This document shows, piece after piece, positions 40,341 to 52,585 of a DNA stretch of 64,000 bases. Where the stretch lies: the NCBI GenBank assembly GCA_963920705.1, contig OY987233.1:744001-808000 (forward strand), in the 5' to 3' direction. The stretch is from Odiellus spinosus (taxonomy: Eukaryota; Arthropoda; Arachnida; Opiliones; Phalangiidae). The notes under the pieces were generated by a model. That model saw only the letters and a list, made by a program, of their open reading frames with translations. It had not been told where the DNA came from and searched no databases. The stretch's first letter is position 1, and each line of letters begins with the position of its first letter. The position numbers were made by a program, and so were the translations under genes.

Positions 40341-41447
40341 TTGGGAAATTTGTGGATTTATACTTGGGAAATTTGTGGATTTATACTTGGGAAATTTGTG
40401 GATTTATACTTGGGAAATTTGTGGATTTATACTGGGGAAATTTGTGGATTTATACTTGGGAAATTTGTGGATTTATACTTTAGAAATTTGTGGATTTATA
40501 CTTCGGAAATTTGTGGATTTATACTTGGAAAATTTGTGGATTTATACTTGAGAAATTTGTGGATTTATACTTGGGAAATTTGTGGATTTATACTTGGGAA
40601 ATTTGTGGATTTATACTTGGGAAATTTGTGGATTTATACTTAGGAAATTTGTGGATTTTCACTTGGCAAATTTGTAGATTTATACTTGGGAAATTTGTGG
40701 ATATATACTTGGGAAATTTGTGGATTTATACTTGGGAAATTTGTGGATTTATACTTGGGAAATTTGTGGATTGATACTTGGGAAATTTGTGGATTTATAC
40801 TTCGGAAATATGTGGATTTTTACTTGGAAAATTTGTGGATTTATAATTGGGAAATATGTGGATTTATACTTGGGAAATTTGTGGGTCTAGACTTGGGAAA
40901 TTTGTGGGTCTAGACTTGGGAAATTTGTGGGTCTAGACTTGGGACATTTGTGGATCTAGACTTGGGACATTTGTGGATCTAGACATGGGACATTTGTGGA
41001 TTTATACTTGGGAAATTTGTGAATTTATTCTTGGGAAATTTGTGGATTTATACTTGGGAAATTTGTGGATTTATACTTGGGAAATTTGTGGATTTATACT
41101 TAGGAAATTTGTGGATTTTCACTTGGGAAATTTGTGGATTTATACTTGGGAAATTTGTGGATTTATACTTGGGAAATTTGTGGATTTATACTTGGGAAAT
41201 TTGTGGATTTATACTTGGGAAATTTGTGGATTTATACTTGGGAAATTTGTGGATTTATACTTCGGAAATTTATGGATTTATACTTGGGAAATTTGTGGAT
41301 TTATACTTGGAAAATTTGTGGATTTATACTTGGGAAATTTGTGGATTTATACAATAGGAAATTTGTGGATTTTCACTTGGCAAATTTGTAGATTTATACT
41401 TGTAAAATTTGTGGATTTATACTTGGGAAATTTGTGGATTTATACTT
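40341..41447. repeat. Alpha-dominated junction tract
   Basis: This tract lies between the 3,726-bp units and the 1,863-bp units. It is mostly alpha monomers, with gamma/delta near 40,889-41,000 and the ATGGG delta variant near 40,981. It also holds GGGAAATATGTGG in an alpha context near 40,850, and an odd 24-bp monomer at 41,343. It resembles parts of the preceding units but is not a simple copy of them. Nothing but satellite was seen. Confidence 0.8.
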
Positions 41448-42440
41448 GGGAAATTTGTGGATTTATACTTGGGAAATTTGTGGATTTATACTTGGGAAAT
41501 TTGTGGATTTATACTTCGGAAATTTGTGGATTTATACTTGGAAAATTTGTGGATTTATAATTGGGAAATTTGTGGATTTATACTTGGGAAATTTGTGGGT
41601 CTAGACTTGGGAAATTTGTGGGTCTAGACTTGGGACATTTGTGGATCTAGACTTGGGACATTTGTGGATCTAGACTTGGGACAATTGTGGATTTATACTT
41701 GGGAAATTTGTGAATTTATACTTGGGAAATTTGTGGATTTATACTTGGGAAATTTGTGGATTTATACTTGGGAAATTTGTGGATTTATACTTGGGAAATT
41801 TGTGGATTTATACTTGGGAAATTTGTGGATTTATACTTAGGAAATTTGTGGATTTACACTTGACAAATTTGTGGATCTACACTTTGCAAATTTGTGGATC
41901 TACACTTGGTAAATTTGTGGATCTACACTTGGCAAATTTGTGGATCTACATTTGGGAAATTTGTGGATCTACACTTGGGAAATTTGTGGTTCTATACTTG
42001 GGAAATTTGTGTATCTACACTTGGGAAATTTGTGGATTTATACTTTTGTAATTTATGGATTTATACTTGGGAAATTTGTGGATTTATATTTCTGAACTTT
42101 GTGGATTTATACTTGGGAAATTTGTGGATTTATACTTGGGAAATTTGTGGATTTATACTTCGAAAATTTGTGGATTTATACTTGGAAAATTTGTGGATTT
42201 ATAATTGGGAAATTTGTGGATTTATACTTGGGAAATTTGTGGGTCTAGACTTCGGAAATTTGTGGGTCTACACTTGTGAAATTTGTGGTTCTACACTTGG
42301 GAAATTTGTGTATCTACACTTGGGAAATTTGTGGATTTATACTTGGGAAATTTGTGGATTTATACTTGGGAAATTTGTGGATTTATACTTGGGAAATTTG
42401 TGGATTTATACTTGGGAAATTTGTGGATTTATACTTGGGA
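41262..42440. repeat. Dispersed direct repeat, copy 1 (partner 59,009-60,165)
   Basis: Matches the partner at an offset of 17,724 bp over most of its length (17,747 at the left, one monomer fewer in the partner). Shared rare features are the AAATAGG-like 24-bp monomer (41,343 and 59,067), TTGTAAAATTTG near 41,400 and 59,124, and GGGACAATTGTGG near 41,681 and 59,405. This copy overlaps the start of the 1,863-bp tandem units. Confidence 0.82.
41343..41366. repeat. 24-bp monomer with AATAGG
   Basis: GGATTTATAC-AATAGGAAATTTGT replaces TTGGG with AATAGG. A second copy lies at 59,067-59,090, at the 17,724-bp offset. Confidence 0.9.
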
Positions 42441-43356
42441 AATTTGTGGATTTATACTTCGGAAATTTGTGGATTTATACTTGGAAAATTTGTGGATTTA
42501 TAGTTGAGAAATTTGTGGATTTATACTTGGGAAATTTGTGGATTTATACTTGTGAAATTTGTGGATCTACACTTGGGAAATTTGTGGATCTACACTTGGG
42601 AAATTTGTGGATCTACACTTGGGAAATTTGTGGATATACACTTGGGAAATATGTGGATCTACACTTGGGAAATTTGTGGATCTACACTTGGAAAATTTGT
42701 GGATCTACATTTGGGAAATTTGTGGATCTACACTTGGGAAATCTGTGGTTCTACACTTGGGAAATTTGTGGATTTATACTTGGGAAATTTGTGGATCTAC
42801 ACTTGGGAAATTTGTGGATCTACACTTGGGAAATTTGTGGATCTACACTTGGGAAATATGTGGATCTACACTTGGGAAATTTGTGGATCTACACTTGGGA
42901 AATTTGTGGATATACACTTGGAAAATTTGTGGATCTACATTTGGGAAATTTGTGGATCTACACTTGGGAAATCTGTGGTTCTACACTTGGGAAATTTGTG
43001 GATTTATACTTGGGAAATTTGTGGATTTAAACTTGGGAAATTTGTGGATTTATACTTCGGAAATTTGTGGATTTATACTTCGGAAATTTGTGGATTTATA
43101 CTTGGGAAATTTGTGGATTTATACTTCGGAAATTTATGGATTTATACTTGGGAAATTTGTGGATTTATACTTGGGAAATTTGTGGATTTATACTTGGGAA
43201 ATTTGTGGATTTATACTTAGGAAATTTGTGGATTTTCACTTGGCAAATTTGTAGATTTATACTTGGGAAATTTGTGGATTTATATTTGGGAAATTTGTGG
43301 ATTTATACTGGGGAAATTTGTGGATTTATACTTGGGAAATTTGTGGATTTATACTT
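41494..43356. repeat. 1,863-bp (81-monomer) tandem unit, copy A
   Basis: Matches 43,357-45,219 at exactly 1,863 bp (81 x 23). Shared features are GGGACAATTGTGG near 41,681 and 43,544, GGTTCTATAC near 41,988 and 43,851, TTCTGAACTTTG near 42,090 and 43,953, GACTTCGGAAA near 42,247 and 44,110, GGATTTATAGTTGAG near 42,494 and 44,357, and GGATTTAAAC near 43,023 and 44,886. The first right mismatch is at 43,357 (TTGGG against TTAGG). Confidence 0.9.
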
Positions 43357-45219
43357 GGGAAATTTGTGGATTTATACTTCGGAAATTTGTGGATTTATAC
43401 TTGGAAAATTTGTGGATTTATAATTGGGAAATTTGTGGATTTATACTTGGGAAATTTGTGGGTCTAGACTTGGGAAATTTGTGGGTCTAGACTTGGGACA
43501 TTTGTGGATCTAGACTTGGGACATTTGTGGATCTAGACTTGGGACAATTGTGGATTTATACTTGGGAAATTTGTGAATTTATACTTGGGAAATTTGTGGA
43601 TTTATACTTGGGAAATTTGTGGATTTATACTTGGGAAATTTGTGGATTTATACTTGGGAAATTTGTGGATTTATACTTGGGAAATTTGTGGATTTATACT
43701 TAGGAAATTTGTGGATTTACACTTGACAAATTTGTGGATCTACACTTTGCAAATTTGTGGATCTACACTTGGTAAATTTGTGGATCTACACTTGGCAAAT
43801 TTGTGGATCTACATTTGGGAAATTTGTGGATCTACACTTGGGAAATTTGTGGTTCTATACTTGGGAAATTTGTGTATCTACACTTGGGAAATTTGTGGAT
43901 TTATACTTTTGTAATTTATGGATTTATACTTGGGAAATTTGTGGATTTATATTTCTGAACTTTGTGGATTTATACTTGGGAAATTTGTGGATTTATACTT
44001 GGGAAATTTGTGGATTTATACTTCGAAAATTTGTGGATTTATACTTGGAAAATTTGTGGATTTATAATTGGGAAATTTGTGGATTTATACTTGGGAAATT
44101 TGTGGGTCTAGACTTCGGAAATTTGTGGGTCTACACTTGTGAAATTTGTGGTTCTACACTTGGGAAATTTGTGTATCTACACTTGGGAAATTTGTGGATT
44201 TATACTTGGGAAATTTGTGGATTTATACTTGGGAAATTTGTGGATTTATACTTGGGAAATTTGTGGATTTATACTTGGGAAATTTGTGGATTTATACTTG
44301 GGAAATTTGTGGATTTATACTTCGGAAATTTGTGGATTTATACTTGGAAAATTTGTGGATTTATAGTTGAGAAATTTGTGGATTTATACTTGGGAAATTT
44401 GTGGATTTATACTTGTGAAATTTGTGGATCTACACTTGGGAAATTTGTGGATCTACACTTGGGAAATTTGTGGATCTACACTTGGGAAATTTGTGGATAT
44501 ACACTTGGGAAATATGTGGATCTACACTTGGGAAATTTGTGGATCTACACTTGGAAAATTTGTGGATCTACATTTGGGAAATTTGTGGATCTACACTTGG
44601 GAAATCTGTGGTTCTACACTTGGGAAATTTGTGGATTTATACTTGGGAAATTTGTGGATCTACACTTGGGAAATTTGTGGATCTACACTTGGGAAATTTG
44701 TGGATCTACACTTGGGAAATATGTGGATCTACACTTGGGAAATTTGTGGATCTACACTTGGGAAATTTGTGGATATACACTTGGAAAATTTGTGGATCTA
44801 CATTTGGGAAATTTGTGGATCTACACTTGGGAAATCTGTGGTTCTACACTTGGGAAATTTGTGGATTTATACTTGGGAAATTTGTGGATTTAAACTTGGG
44901 AAATTTGTGGATTTATACTTCGGAAATTTGTGGATTTATACTTCGGAAATTTGTGGATTTATACTTGGGAAATTTGTGGATTTATACTTCGGAAATTTAT
45001 GGATTTATACTTGGGAAATTTGTGGATTTATACTTGGGAAATTTGTGGATTTATACTTGGGAAATTTGTGGATTTATACTTAGGAAATTTGTGGATTTTC
45101 ACTTGGCAAATTTGTAGATTTATACTTGGGAAATTTGTGGATTTATATTTGGGAAATTTGTGGATTTATACTGGGGAAATTTGTGGATTTATACTTGGGA
45201 AATTTGTGGATTTATACTT
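43357..45219. repeat. 1,863-bp tandem unit, copy B
   Basis: Second copy with no difference seen in the landmarks compared. Immediately to its right the array changes to the beta/epsilon domain through a GGATTTACTC monomer near 45,232. Confidence 0.9.
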
Positions 45220-47192
45220 AGGAAATTTGTGGATTTACTCTTGGCAAATTTGTGGATCTACACTTTGCAAATTTGTGGATCTACACTTGGGAAATTTGTG
45301 GATCTACACTTGGCAAATTTGTGGGTCTACACTTTGCAAATTTGTGGATCTACACTTGGGAAATTTTCATATCTACACTTGGGAAATTTGTGGATCTACA
45401 CTTGGGAAATTTGTGGATCTACACTTGGGAAATTTGTGGATCTACTCTTGGGAAATTTGTGGATCTACACTAGGGAAATTTGTGGATCTACACTTGGGAA
45501 ATTTGTGGATCTACACTTGGGAAATTTGTGGATCTACACTTGGGAAATTTGTGGATCTATACAAAGGGAAATTTGTGGATCTATACAAAGCAAAATTTGG
45601 ATCTATACTTGGAAAATTAGTGGATTTATTCTTAGAAAATTTGGGGATATATGCTTGCAAATTTGTTTATCTATACTTGGGAAATATGTGTATCTATACT
45701 TGGGATTTTTGTGGATCTACACTTGGCAAATTTGTGGATCTACACTTTGCAAATTTGTGGATCTACACTTGGGAAATTTGTGGATCTACACTTGCAAATT
45801 TGTGGATCTACACTTGGCAAATTTGTGGATCTACACTTTACAAATTTGTGGATCTACACTTGGGAAATTTGTGGATTTACACTTGGCAAATTTGTGGATC
45901 TACACTTGGTAAATTTGTGGATCTACACTTGGCAAATTTGTGGATCTCCACTTGGCAAATTTGTGGATCTACACTTGGCAAATTTGTGGATCTACACTTG
46001 GGAAATTTGTGGATCTACACTTGGGAAATTTGTGGATCTACACTTGGGAAATATGTGGATCTACACTTGGGAAATTTGTGGATCTACACTTGGGAAATTT
46101 GTGGATATACACTTGGAAAATTTGTGGATCTACATTTGGGAAATTTGTGGATCTACACTTGGGAAATCTGTGGTTCTACACTTGGGAAATTTGTGGATTT
46201 ATACTTGGGAAATTTGTGGATTTAAACTTGGGAAATTTGTGGATTTATACTTCGGAAATTTGTGGATTTATACTTCGGAAATTTGTGGATTTATACTTGG
46301 GAAATTTGTGGATTTATACTTCGGAAATTTATGGATTTATACTTGGGAAATTTGTGGATTTATACTTGGGAAATTTGTGGATTTATACTTGGGAAATTTG
46401 TGGATTTATACTTAGGAAATTTGTGGATTTTCACTTGGCAAATTTGTAGATTTATACTTGGGAAATTTGTGGATTTATATTTGGGAAATTTGTGGATTTA
46501 TACTGGGGAAATTTGTGGATTTATACTTGGGAAATTTGTGGATTTATACTTAGGAAATTTGTGGATTTACTCTTGGCAAATTTGTGGATCTACACTTTGC
46601 AAATTTGTGGATCTACACTTGGGAAATTTGTGGATCTACACTTGGCAAATTTGTGGGTCTACACTTTGCAAATTTGTGGATCTACACTTGGGAAATTTTC
46701 ATATCTACACTTGGGAAATTTGTGGATCTACACTTGGGAAATTTGTGGATCTACACTTGGGAAATTTGTGGATCTACACTTGGGAAATTTGTGGATCTAC
46801 ACTTGGGAAATTTGTGGATCTACACTTGGGAAATATGTGGATCTACACTTGGGAAATTTGTGGATCTACACTTGGAAAATTTGTGGATCTACATTTGGGA
46901 AATTTGTGGATCTACACTTGGGAAATCTGTGGTTCTACACTTGGGAAATTTGTGGATTTATACTTGGGAAATTTGTGGATTTAAACTTGGGAAATTTGTG
47001 GATTTATACTTCGGAAATTTGTGGATTTATACTTCGGAAATTTGTGGATTTATACTTGGGAAATTTGTGGATTTATACTTGGGAAATTTGTGGATTTATA
47101 CTTAGGAAATTTGTGGATTTTCACTTGGCAAATTTGTAGATTTATACTTGGGAAATTTGTGGATTTATATTTGGGAAATTTGTGGATTTATA
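45171..47192. repeat. 2,022-bp composite unit (1,332 + 690), copy A
   Basis: The GGATTTATACTGGGG monomer recurs near 45,171, 46,503, 47,193 and 48,525. It defines a long unit (1,332 bp) that contains an epsilon block and a short unit (690 bp, 30 x 23) that lacks it. The pair repeats with period 2,022 bp. Shared features are GGGAAATTTTCATATC near 45,361 and 47,383, GGATCTCCAC near 45,944 and 47,966, and TTTACAAATTTG near 45,837 and 47,859. Confidence 0.87.
45553..45712. repeat. Epsilon block 3
   Basis: 160 bp. It differs from block 1 in AAAATTAGTGG near 45,613 and GCTTGCAAATTTG near 45,652. Confidence 0.9.
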
Positions 47193-49002
47193 CTGGGGAA
47201 ATTTGTGGATTTATACTTGGGAAATTTGTGGATTTATACTTAGGAAATTTGTGGATTTACTCTTGGCAAATTTGTGGATCTACACTTTGCAAATTTGTGG
47301 ATCTACACTTGGGAAATTTGTGGATCTACACTTGGCAAATTTGTGGGTCTACACTTTGCAAATTTGTGGATCTACACTTGGGAAATTTTCATATCTACAC
47401 TTGGGAAATTTGTGGATCTACACTTGGGAAATTTGTGGATCTACACTTGGGAAATTTGTGGATCTACTCTTGGGAAATTTGTGGATCTACACTAGGGAAA
47501 TTTGTGGATCTACACTTGGGAAATTTGTGGATCTACACTTGGGAAATTTGTGGATCTACACTTGGGAAATTTGTGGATCTATACAAAGGGAAATTTGTGG
47601 ATCTATACAAAGCAAAATTTGGATCTATACTTGGAAAATTTGTGGATTTATTCTTAGAAAATTTGGGGATATATGCTTGCAAATTTGTTTATCTATACTT
47701 GGGAAATATGTGTATCTATACTTGGGATTTTTGTGGATCTACACTTGGCAAATTTGTGGATCTACACTTTGCAAATTTGTGGATCTACACTTGGGAAATT
47801 TGTGGATCTACACTTGCAAATTTGTGGATCTACACTTGGCAAATTTGTGGATCTACACTTTACAAATTTGTGGATCTACACTTGGGAAATTTGTGGATTT
47901 ACACTTGGCAAATTTGTGGATCTACACTTGGTAAATTTGTGGATCTACACTTGGCAAATTTGTGGATCTCCACTTGGCAAATTTGTGGATCTACACTTGG
48001 CAAATTTGTGGATCTACACTTGGGAAATTTGTGGATCTACACTTGGGAAATTTGTGGATCTACACTTGGGAAATATGTGGATCTACACTTGGGAAATTTG
48101 TGGATCTACACTTGGGAAATTTGTGGATATACACTTGGAAAATTTGTGGATCTACATTTGGGAAATTTGTGGATCTACACTTGGGAAATCTGTGGTTCTA
48201 CACTTGGGAAATTTGTGGATTTATACTTGGGAAATTTGTGGATTTAAACTTGGGAAATTTGTGGATTTATACTTCGGAAATTTGTGGATTTATACTTCGG
48301 AAATTTGTGGATTTATACTTGGGAAATTTGTGGATTTATACTTCGGAAATTTATGGATTTATACTTGGGAAATTTGTGGATTTATACTTGGGAAATTTGT
48401 GGATTTATACTTGGGAAATTTGTGGATTTATACTTAGGAAATTTGTGGATTTTCACTTGGCAAATTTGTAGATTTATACTTGGGAAATTTGTGGATTTAT
48501 ATTTGGGAAATTTGTGGATTTATACTGGGGAAATTTGTGGATTTATACTTGGGAAATTTGTGGATTTATACTTAGGAAATTTGTGGATTTACTCTTGGCA
48601 AATTTGTGGATCTACACTTTGCAAATTTGTGGATCTACACTTGGGAAATTTGTGGATCTACACTTGGCAAATTTGTGGGTCTACACTTTGCAAATTTGTG
48701 GATCTACACTTGGGAAATTTTCATATCTACACTTGGGAAATTTGTGGATCTACACTTGGGAAATTTGTGGATCTACACTTGGGAAATTTGTGGATCTACA
48801 CTTGGGAAATTTGTGGATCTACACTTGGGAAATTTGTGGATCTACACTTGGGAAATATGTGGATCTACACTTGGGAAATTTATGGATCTACACTTGGAAA
48901 ATTTGTGGATCTACATTTGGGAAATTTGTGGATCTACACTTGGGAAATCTGTGGTTCTACACTTGGGAAATTTGTGGATTTATACTTGGGAAATTTGTGG
49001 AT
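47193..49002. repeat. 2,022-bp composite unit, copy B (right end truncated)
   Basis: The long unit (47,193-48,524) is repeated in full. The short unit follows until about 49,002, where the expected GGATTTAAAC is replaced by a beta monomer with TTTGC. The order then jumps back to sequence resembling 47,760 onward. This is a second unequal-exchange breakpoint. Confidence 0.85.
47575..47734. repeat. Epsilon block 4
   Basis: 160 bp, 2,022 bp after block 3. It shares the TTGCAAATTTG change but has the ordinary AAAATTTGTGG. Confidence 0.9.
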
Positions 49003-50514
49003 CTACACTTTGCAAATTTGTGGATCTACACTTGGGAAATTTGTGGATCTACACTTGCAAATTTGTGGATCTACACTTGGCAAATTTGTGGATCTACACT
49101 TTACAAATTTGTGGATCTACACTTGGGAAATTTGTGGATTTACACTTGGCAAATTTGTGGATCTACACTTGGTAAATTTGTGGATCTACACTTGGCAAAT
49201 TTGTGGATCTCCACTTGGCAAATTTGTGGATCTACACTTGGCAAATTTGTGGATCTACACTTGGGAAATTTGTGGATCTACACTTGGGAAATTTGTGGAT
49301 CTACACTTGGGAAATATGTGGATCTACACTTGGGAAATTTGTGGATCTACACTTGGGAAATTTGTGGATATACACTTGGGAAATATGTGGATCTACACTT
49401 GCGAAATTTGTGGATCTACACTTGGAAAATTTGTGGATTTATACTTGGGAAATTTGTAGATTTATACTTGGGAAATTTGTGGATTTATACTTGGGAAATT
49501 TGTGGATTTGTACTTGGGAAATTTGTAGATTTATACTTGGGAAATTTGTGGATTTATACTTGGGAAATTTGTGGATTTATACTTGGGATTTTTGTGGATC
49601 TACACTTGGCAAATTTGTGGATCTACACTTTGCAAATTTATGGATCTACACTTGGGAAATTTGTGGATCTACACTTGCAAATTTGTGGATCTACACTTGG
49701 CAAATTTGTGGATCTACACTTTACAAATTTGTGGATCTACACTTGGGAAATTTGTGGATTTACAATTGGCAAATTTGTGGATTTACACTTGATAAATTTG
49801 TGGATCTACACTTGGCAAATTTGTGGATCTCCACTTGGGAAATTTGTGGATCTACACTTGGGAAATTTGTGGATCTACACTTGGGAAATTTGTGGATCTA
49901 CACTTGGGAAATTTGTGGATCTACAATTGGGAAATTTGTGGATCTACACTTGGGAAATATGTGGATCTACACTTGGGAAATTTGTGGATCTACACTTGGT
50001 AAATTTGTGGATCTACACTTGGTAAATTTGTGGATCTACACTTGGCAAATTTGTGGATCTACACTTGGCAAATTTGTGGATTTATACTTGGGAAATTTGT
50101 GGATTTATACTTGGGAAATTTGTGGATTCATACTTGGGAAATTTGTGGATTTATACTTGGGAAATTTGTGGATTTATACTTGGGAAATTTGTGGATTTAT
50201 ACTTGGGAAATTTGTGGATTTATACTTGGGAAATTTGTAGATCTATACTTGAGAAATTTGTGGATTTATATTTGGGAAATTTGTGGATTTATACTTGGGA
50301 AATTTGTGGATTTATACTTGGGAAATTTGTGGATTTATACTTAGGAAATTTGTGGATTTTCACTTGGCAAATTTGTAGATTTATACTTGGGAAATTTGTG
50401 GATTTATATTTGGGAAATTTGTGGATTTATACTTCGAAAATTTGTGGATTTACACTTGGCAAATTTGTGGATCTACACTTGGCAAATTTGTGGATCTACA
50501 CTTGGCAAATTTGT

Positions 50515-50538
50515 GGATCTACACTTGGCAAATTTTGT
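50515..50538. repeat. 24-bp monomer with an extra T
   Basis: GGATCTACAC-TTGGCAAATTTTGT. One T is added to the AAATTT core, shifting the register of the array by one base. Confidence 0.9.
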
Positions 50539-52102
50539 GGATCTACACTTGGGAAATTTGTGGATTTACACTTGGCAAATTTGTGGATCTACACTTGTGA
50601 AATTTGTGGATCTACACTTGGGAAATTTGTGGATCTACACTTGGGAAATTTGTGGATCTACACTTGGGAAATTTGTGGATCTACACTTGGGATATTTGTG
50701 AATTTATACTTGGGAAATTTGTGGATCTACACTTGTGAAATTTGTGGAGCTACACTTGGGAAATTTGTGGATTTATACTTGACAAATTTGTGGATCTACT
50801 CTTTGCAAATTTGTGGATCTACACTTGGTAAATTTGTGGATCTACACTTGGCAAATTTGTGGATACACACTTGGGAAATATGTGGATCTACACTTGGTAA
50901 ATTTGTGGATCTACACTTGGCAAATTTGTGGATCTACACTTGGCAAATTTGTGGATCTACACTTCGGAAATTTGTGGATCTACACTTGGGAAATTTGTGG
51001 ATCTACACTTGGGAAATTTGTTTATCTACACTTGGGAAATTTGTGGATCTACACTTGTGAAATTTGTGGATCTACACTTGTGAAATTTGTGGAGCTACAC
51101 TTGGGAAATTTGTGGATCTACACTTGGGAAATTTGTGAATTTATACTTGGGAAATTTGTGGATTTATACTTGGGAAATTTGTGGATTTTTACTGGGGAAA
51201 TTTGTGGATTTATACTTGGGAAATTTGTGGATTTATACATAGGAAATTTGTGGATTTATACTTGGGACATTTGTGGACCTAGACTTGGGACATTTGTGGA
51301 TCTAGACTTGGGAAATTTTTGAATTTATACTTGGGAAATTTGTGAATTTATACTTGGGAAATTTGTGGATTTATACTTGGGAAATTTGTGGATTTATACT
51401 TGGGAAATTTGTGGATTTATACTTGGGAAATTTGTGGATTTATTCTTGGGAAATTTGTGGATTTATACTTGACAAATTTGTGGATCTACTCTTAGCAAAT
51501 TTGTGGATCTACACTTGGTAAACTTGTGGATCTACACTTGGCAAATTTGTGGATCTACACTTGGCAAATTTGTGGATCTACACTTGGCAAATTTGTGGAT
51601 CTACACTTGGGAAATTTGTTTATCTACACTTGGGAAATTTGTGGATCTACACTTGTGAAATTTGTGGATCTACACTTGTGAAATTTGTGGATCTACACTT
51701 GTGAAATTTGTGGAGCTACACTTGGGAAATTTGTGGATCTACACTTGGGAAATTTGTGGATCTACACTTGGGAAATTTGTGGATCTACACTTGCGAAATT
51801 TGTGGATCTACACTTGGGAAATTTGTGGATATACACTTGGGAAATATGTGGATCTACACTTGGGAAATTTGTGGATCTACACTTGGTAAATTTGTGGATC
51901 TACACTTGGCAAATTTGTGGATCTACACTTGGGAAATTTGTGGATCTACACTTGGGAAATTTTCTGATCTACACTTGGGAAATTTGTGGATCTACAATTG
52001 GGAAATTTGTGGATCTACACTTGGGAAATTTGTGGATCTACTCTTGGGAAATTTGTGGATCTACACTAGGGATATTTGTGGATCTACACTTGTGAAATTT
52101 TT

Positions 52103-52262
52103 GGATCTATACAAAGGGAAATTTTTGGATCTATACAAAGCAAAATTTGGATCTATACTTGGAAAATTTGTGGATTTATTCTTAGAAAATTTGGGGATAT
52201 ATGATTGGAAATTTGTTGATCTATACTTGGGAAATATGTGTATCTATACTTGGGATTTTTGT
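52103..52262. repeat. Epsilon block 5
   Basis: 160 bp. It is preceded by AAATTTTTGG, the second epsilon monomer also has TTTTTGG, and it carries GGATATATGATTGG near 52,196 and TTGTTGATC near 52,213. Confidence 0.9.
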
Positions 52263-52585
52263 GGATCTACACTTGGCAAATTTGTGGATCTACACTTTGC
52301 AAATTTGTGGATCTACACTTGGGAAATTTGTGGATCTACTTTTGCAAATTTGTGGATCTACACTTGCCAAATTTGTGGATCTACACTTTACAAATTTGTG
52401 GATCTACACTTGGGAAATTTGTGGATTTACACTTGGCAAATTTGTGGATCTACACTTGTAAATTTGTGGATCTACACTTGGCAAATTTGTGGATCTCCAC
52501 TTGGCAAATTTGTGGATCTTCACTTGGGAAATTTGTGGATCTACACTTGGGAAATTTGTGGATCTACACTTGGGAAATTTGTGGA

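Larger units (their letters stand above)
29991..41447. repeat. Domain 4: alpha array with gamma/delta clusters but no TTTTGTAATTT cassette
   Basis: The alpha background and gamma/delta clusters continue, but the beta cassette ending in TTTTGTAATTT is absent (last seen near 29,849, next near 42,041). Typical landmarks are GGATTTTCAC-TTGGC followed by a TAGATTTATAC monomer, a GGATATATAC or GGATATATTC monomer, and a delta variant GGATCTAGACATGGG (near 31,507, 32,955, 35,231, 35,853, 38,129, 39,580 and 40,981). The domain is built mainly from three large tandem units, listed separately. Confidence 0.88.
31405..43560. repeat. Gamma/delta (TCTAGAC) clusters of domains 4 and 5
   Basis: Same cluster type, often with three gamma instead of two. 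Approximate starts are 31,405, 32,029, 32,856, 33,571, 34,286, 35,133, 35,778, 36,467, 37,184, 38,030, 38,650, 39,480, 40,194, 40,889, 41,597 and 43,460, giving spacings of about 0.6-0.85 kb (longer before the last). The ATGGG delta variant marks alternate clusters in the 3,726-bp units. Confidence 0.85.
41448..45219. repeat. Domain 5: return of the cassette-type array
   Basis: Gamma/delta clusters near 41,597 and 43,460 and TTTTGTAATTT monomers near 42,041 and 43,904 reappear. They are followed by long beta tracts (about 42,550-42,770 and 42,785-42,985, repeated 1,863 bp downstream). The domain consists of two copies of a 1,863-bp unit. The cassette differs from domain 3 in having a TTCTGAACTTTG monomer near 42,089 and 43,952. 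Confidence 0.88.
45220..51260. repeat. Domain 6: beta/epsilon-rich array without gamma/delta
   Basis: Beta monomers dominate, with many TTGGC, TTTGC and TTGGT second halves. Alpha islands lie at about 46,190-46,560, 46,950-47,250, 48,215-48,590, 49,435-49,590, 50,085-50,440 and 51,130-51,260. Epsilon blocks lie at 45,553-45,712 and 47,575-47,734. No GGGTCTAGAC or GGGACATTT monomer was seen between about 43,560 and 51,260, the longest gap for these landmarks in the window. Confidence 0.87.
49003..52585. repeat. Beta-rich tract with mosaic order
   Basis: This tract continues with segments related to the 2,022-bp unit (49,003-49,440 resembles 47,760-48,140) and two alpha islands. At 50,440-51,130 there is a tract with unusual spacing, including a 24-bp AAATTTTGTGG monomer at 50,515. 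A partial repetition of GGAGCTACAC monomers follows (near 50,744, 51,088 and 51,713). The ends of beta tracts are marked by TTGTGAAATTTG. An epsilon block starts at 52,103. No gene was seen. Confidence 0.78.

Noticed and set aside
48514..50025. Open frame of about 500 codons, and hundreds of shorter ones, on the + strand
   Set aside because: They are translations of the satellite in arbitrary frames. All three frames are open, the products are the same 23-residue repeat rich in W, Y, I and L, and starts and stops fall at random variant monomers. No codon bias, domain or gene context is present.
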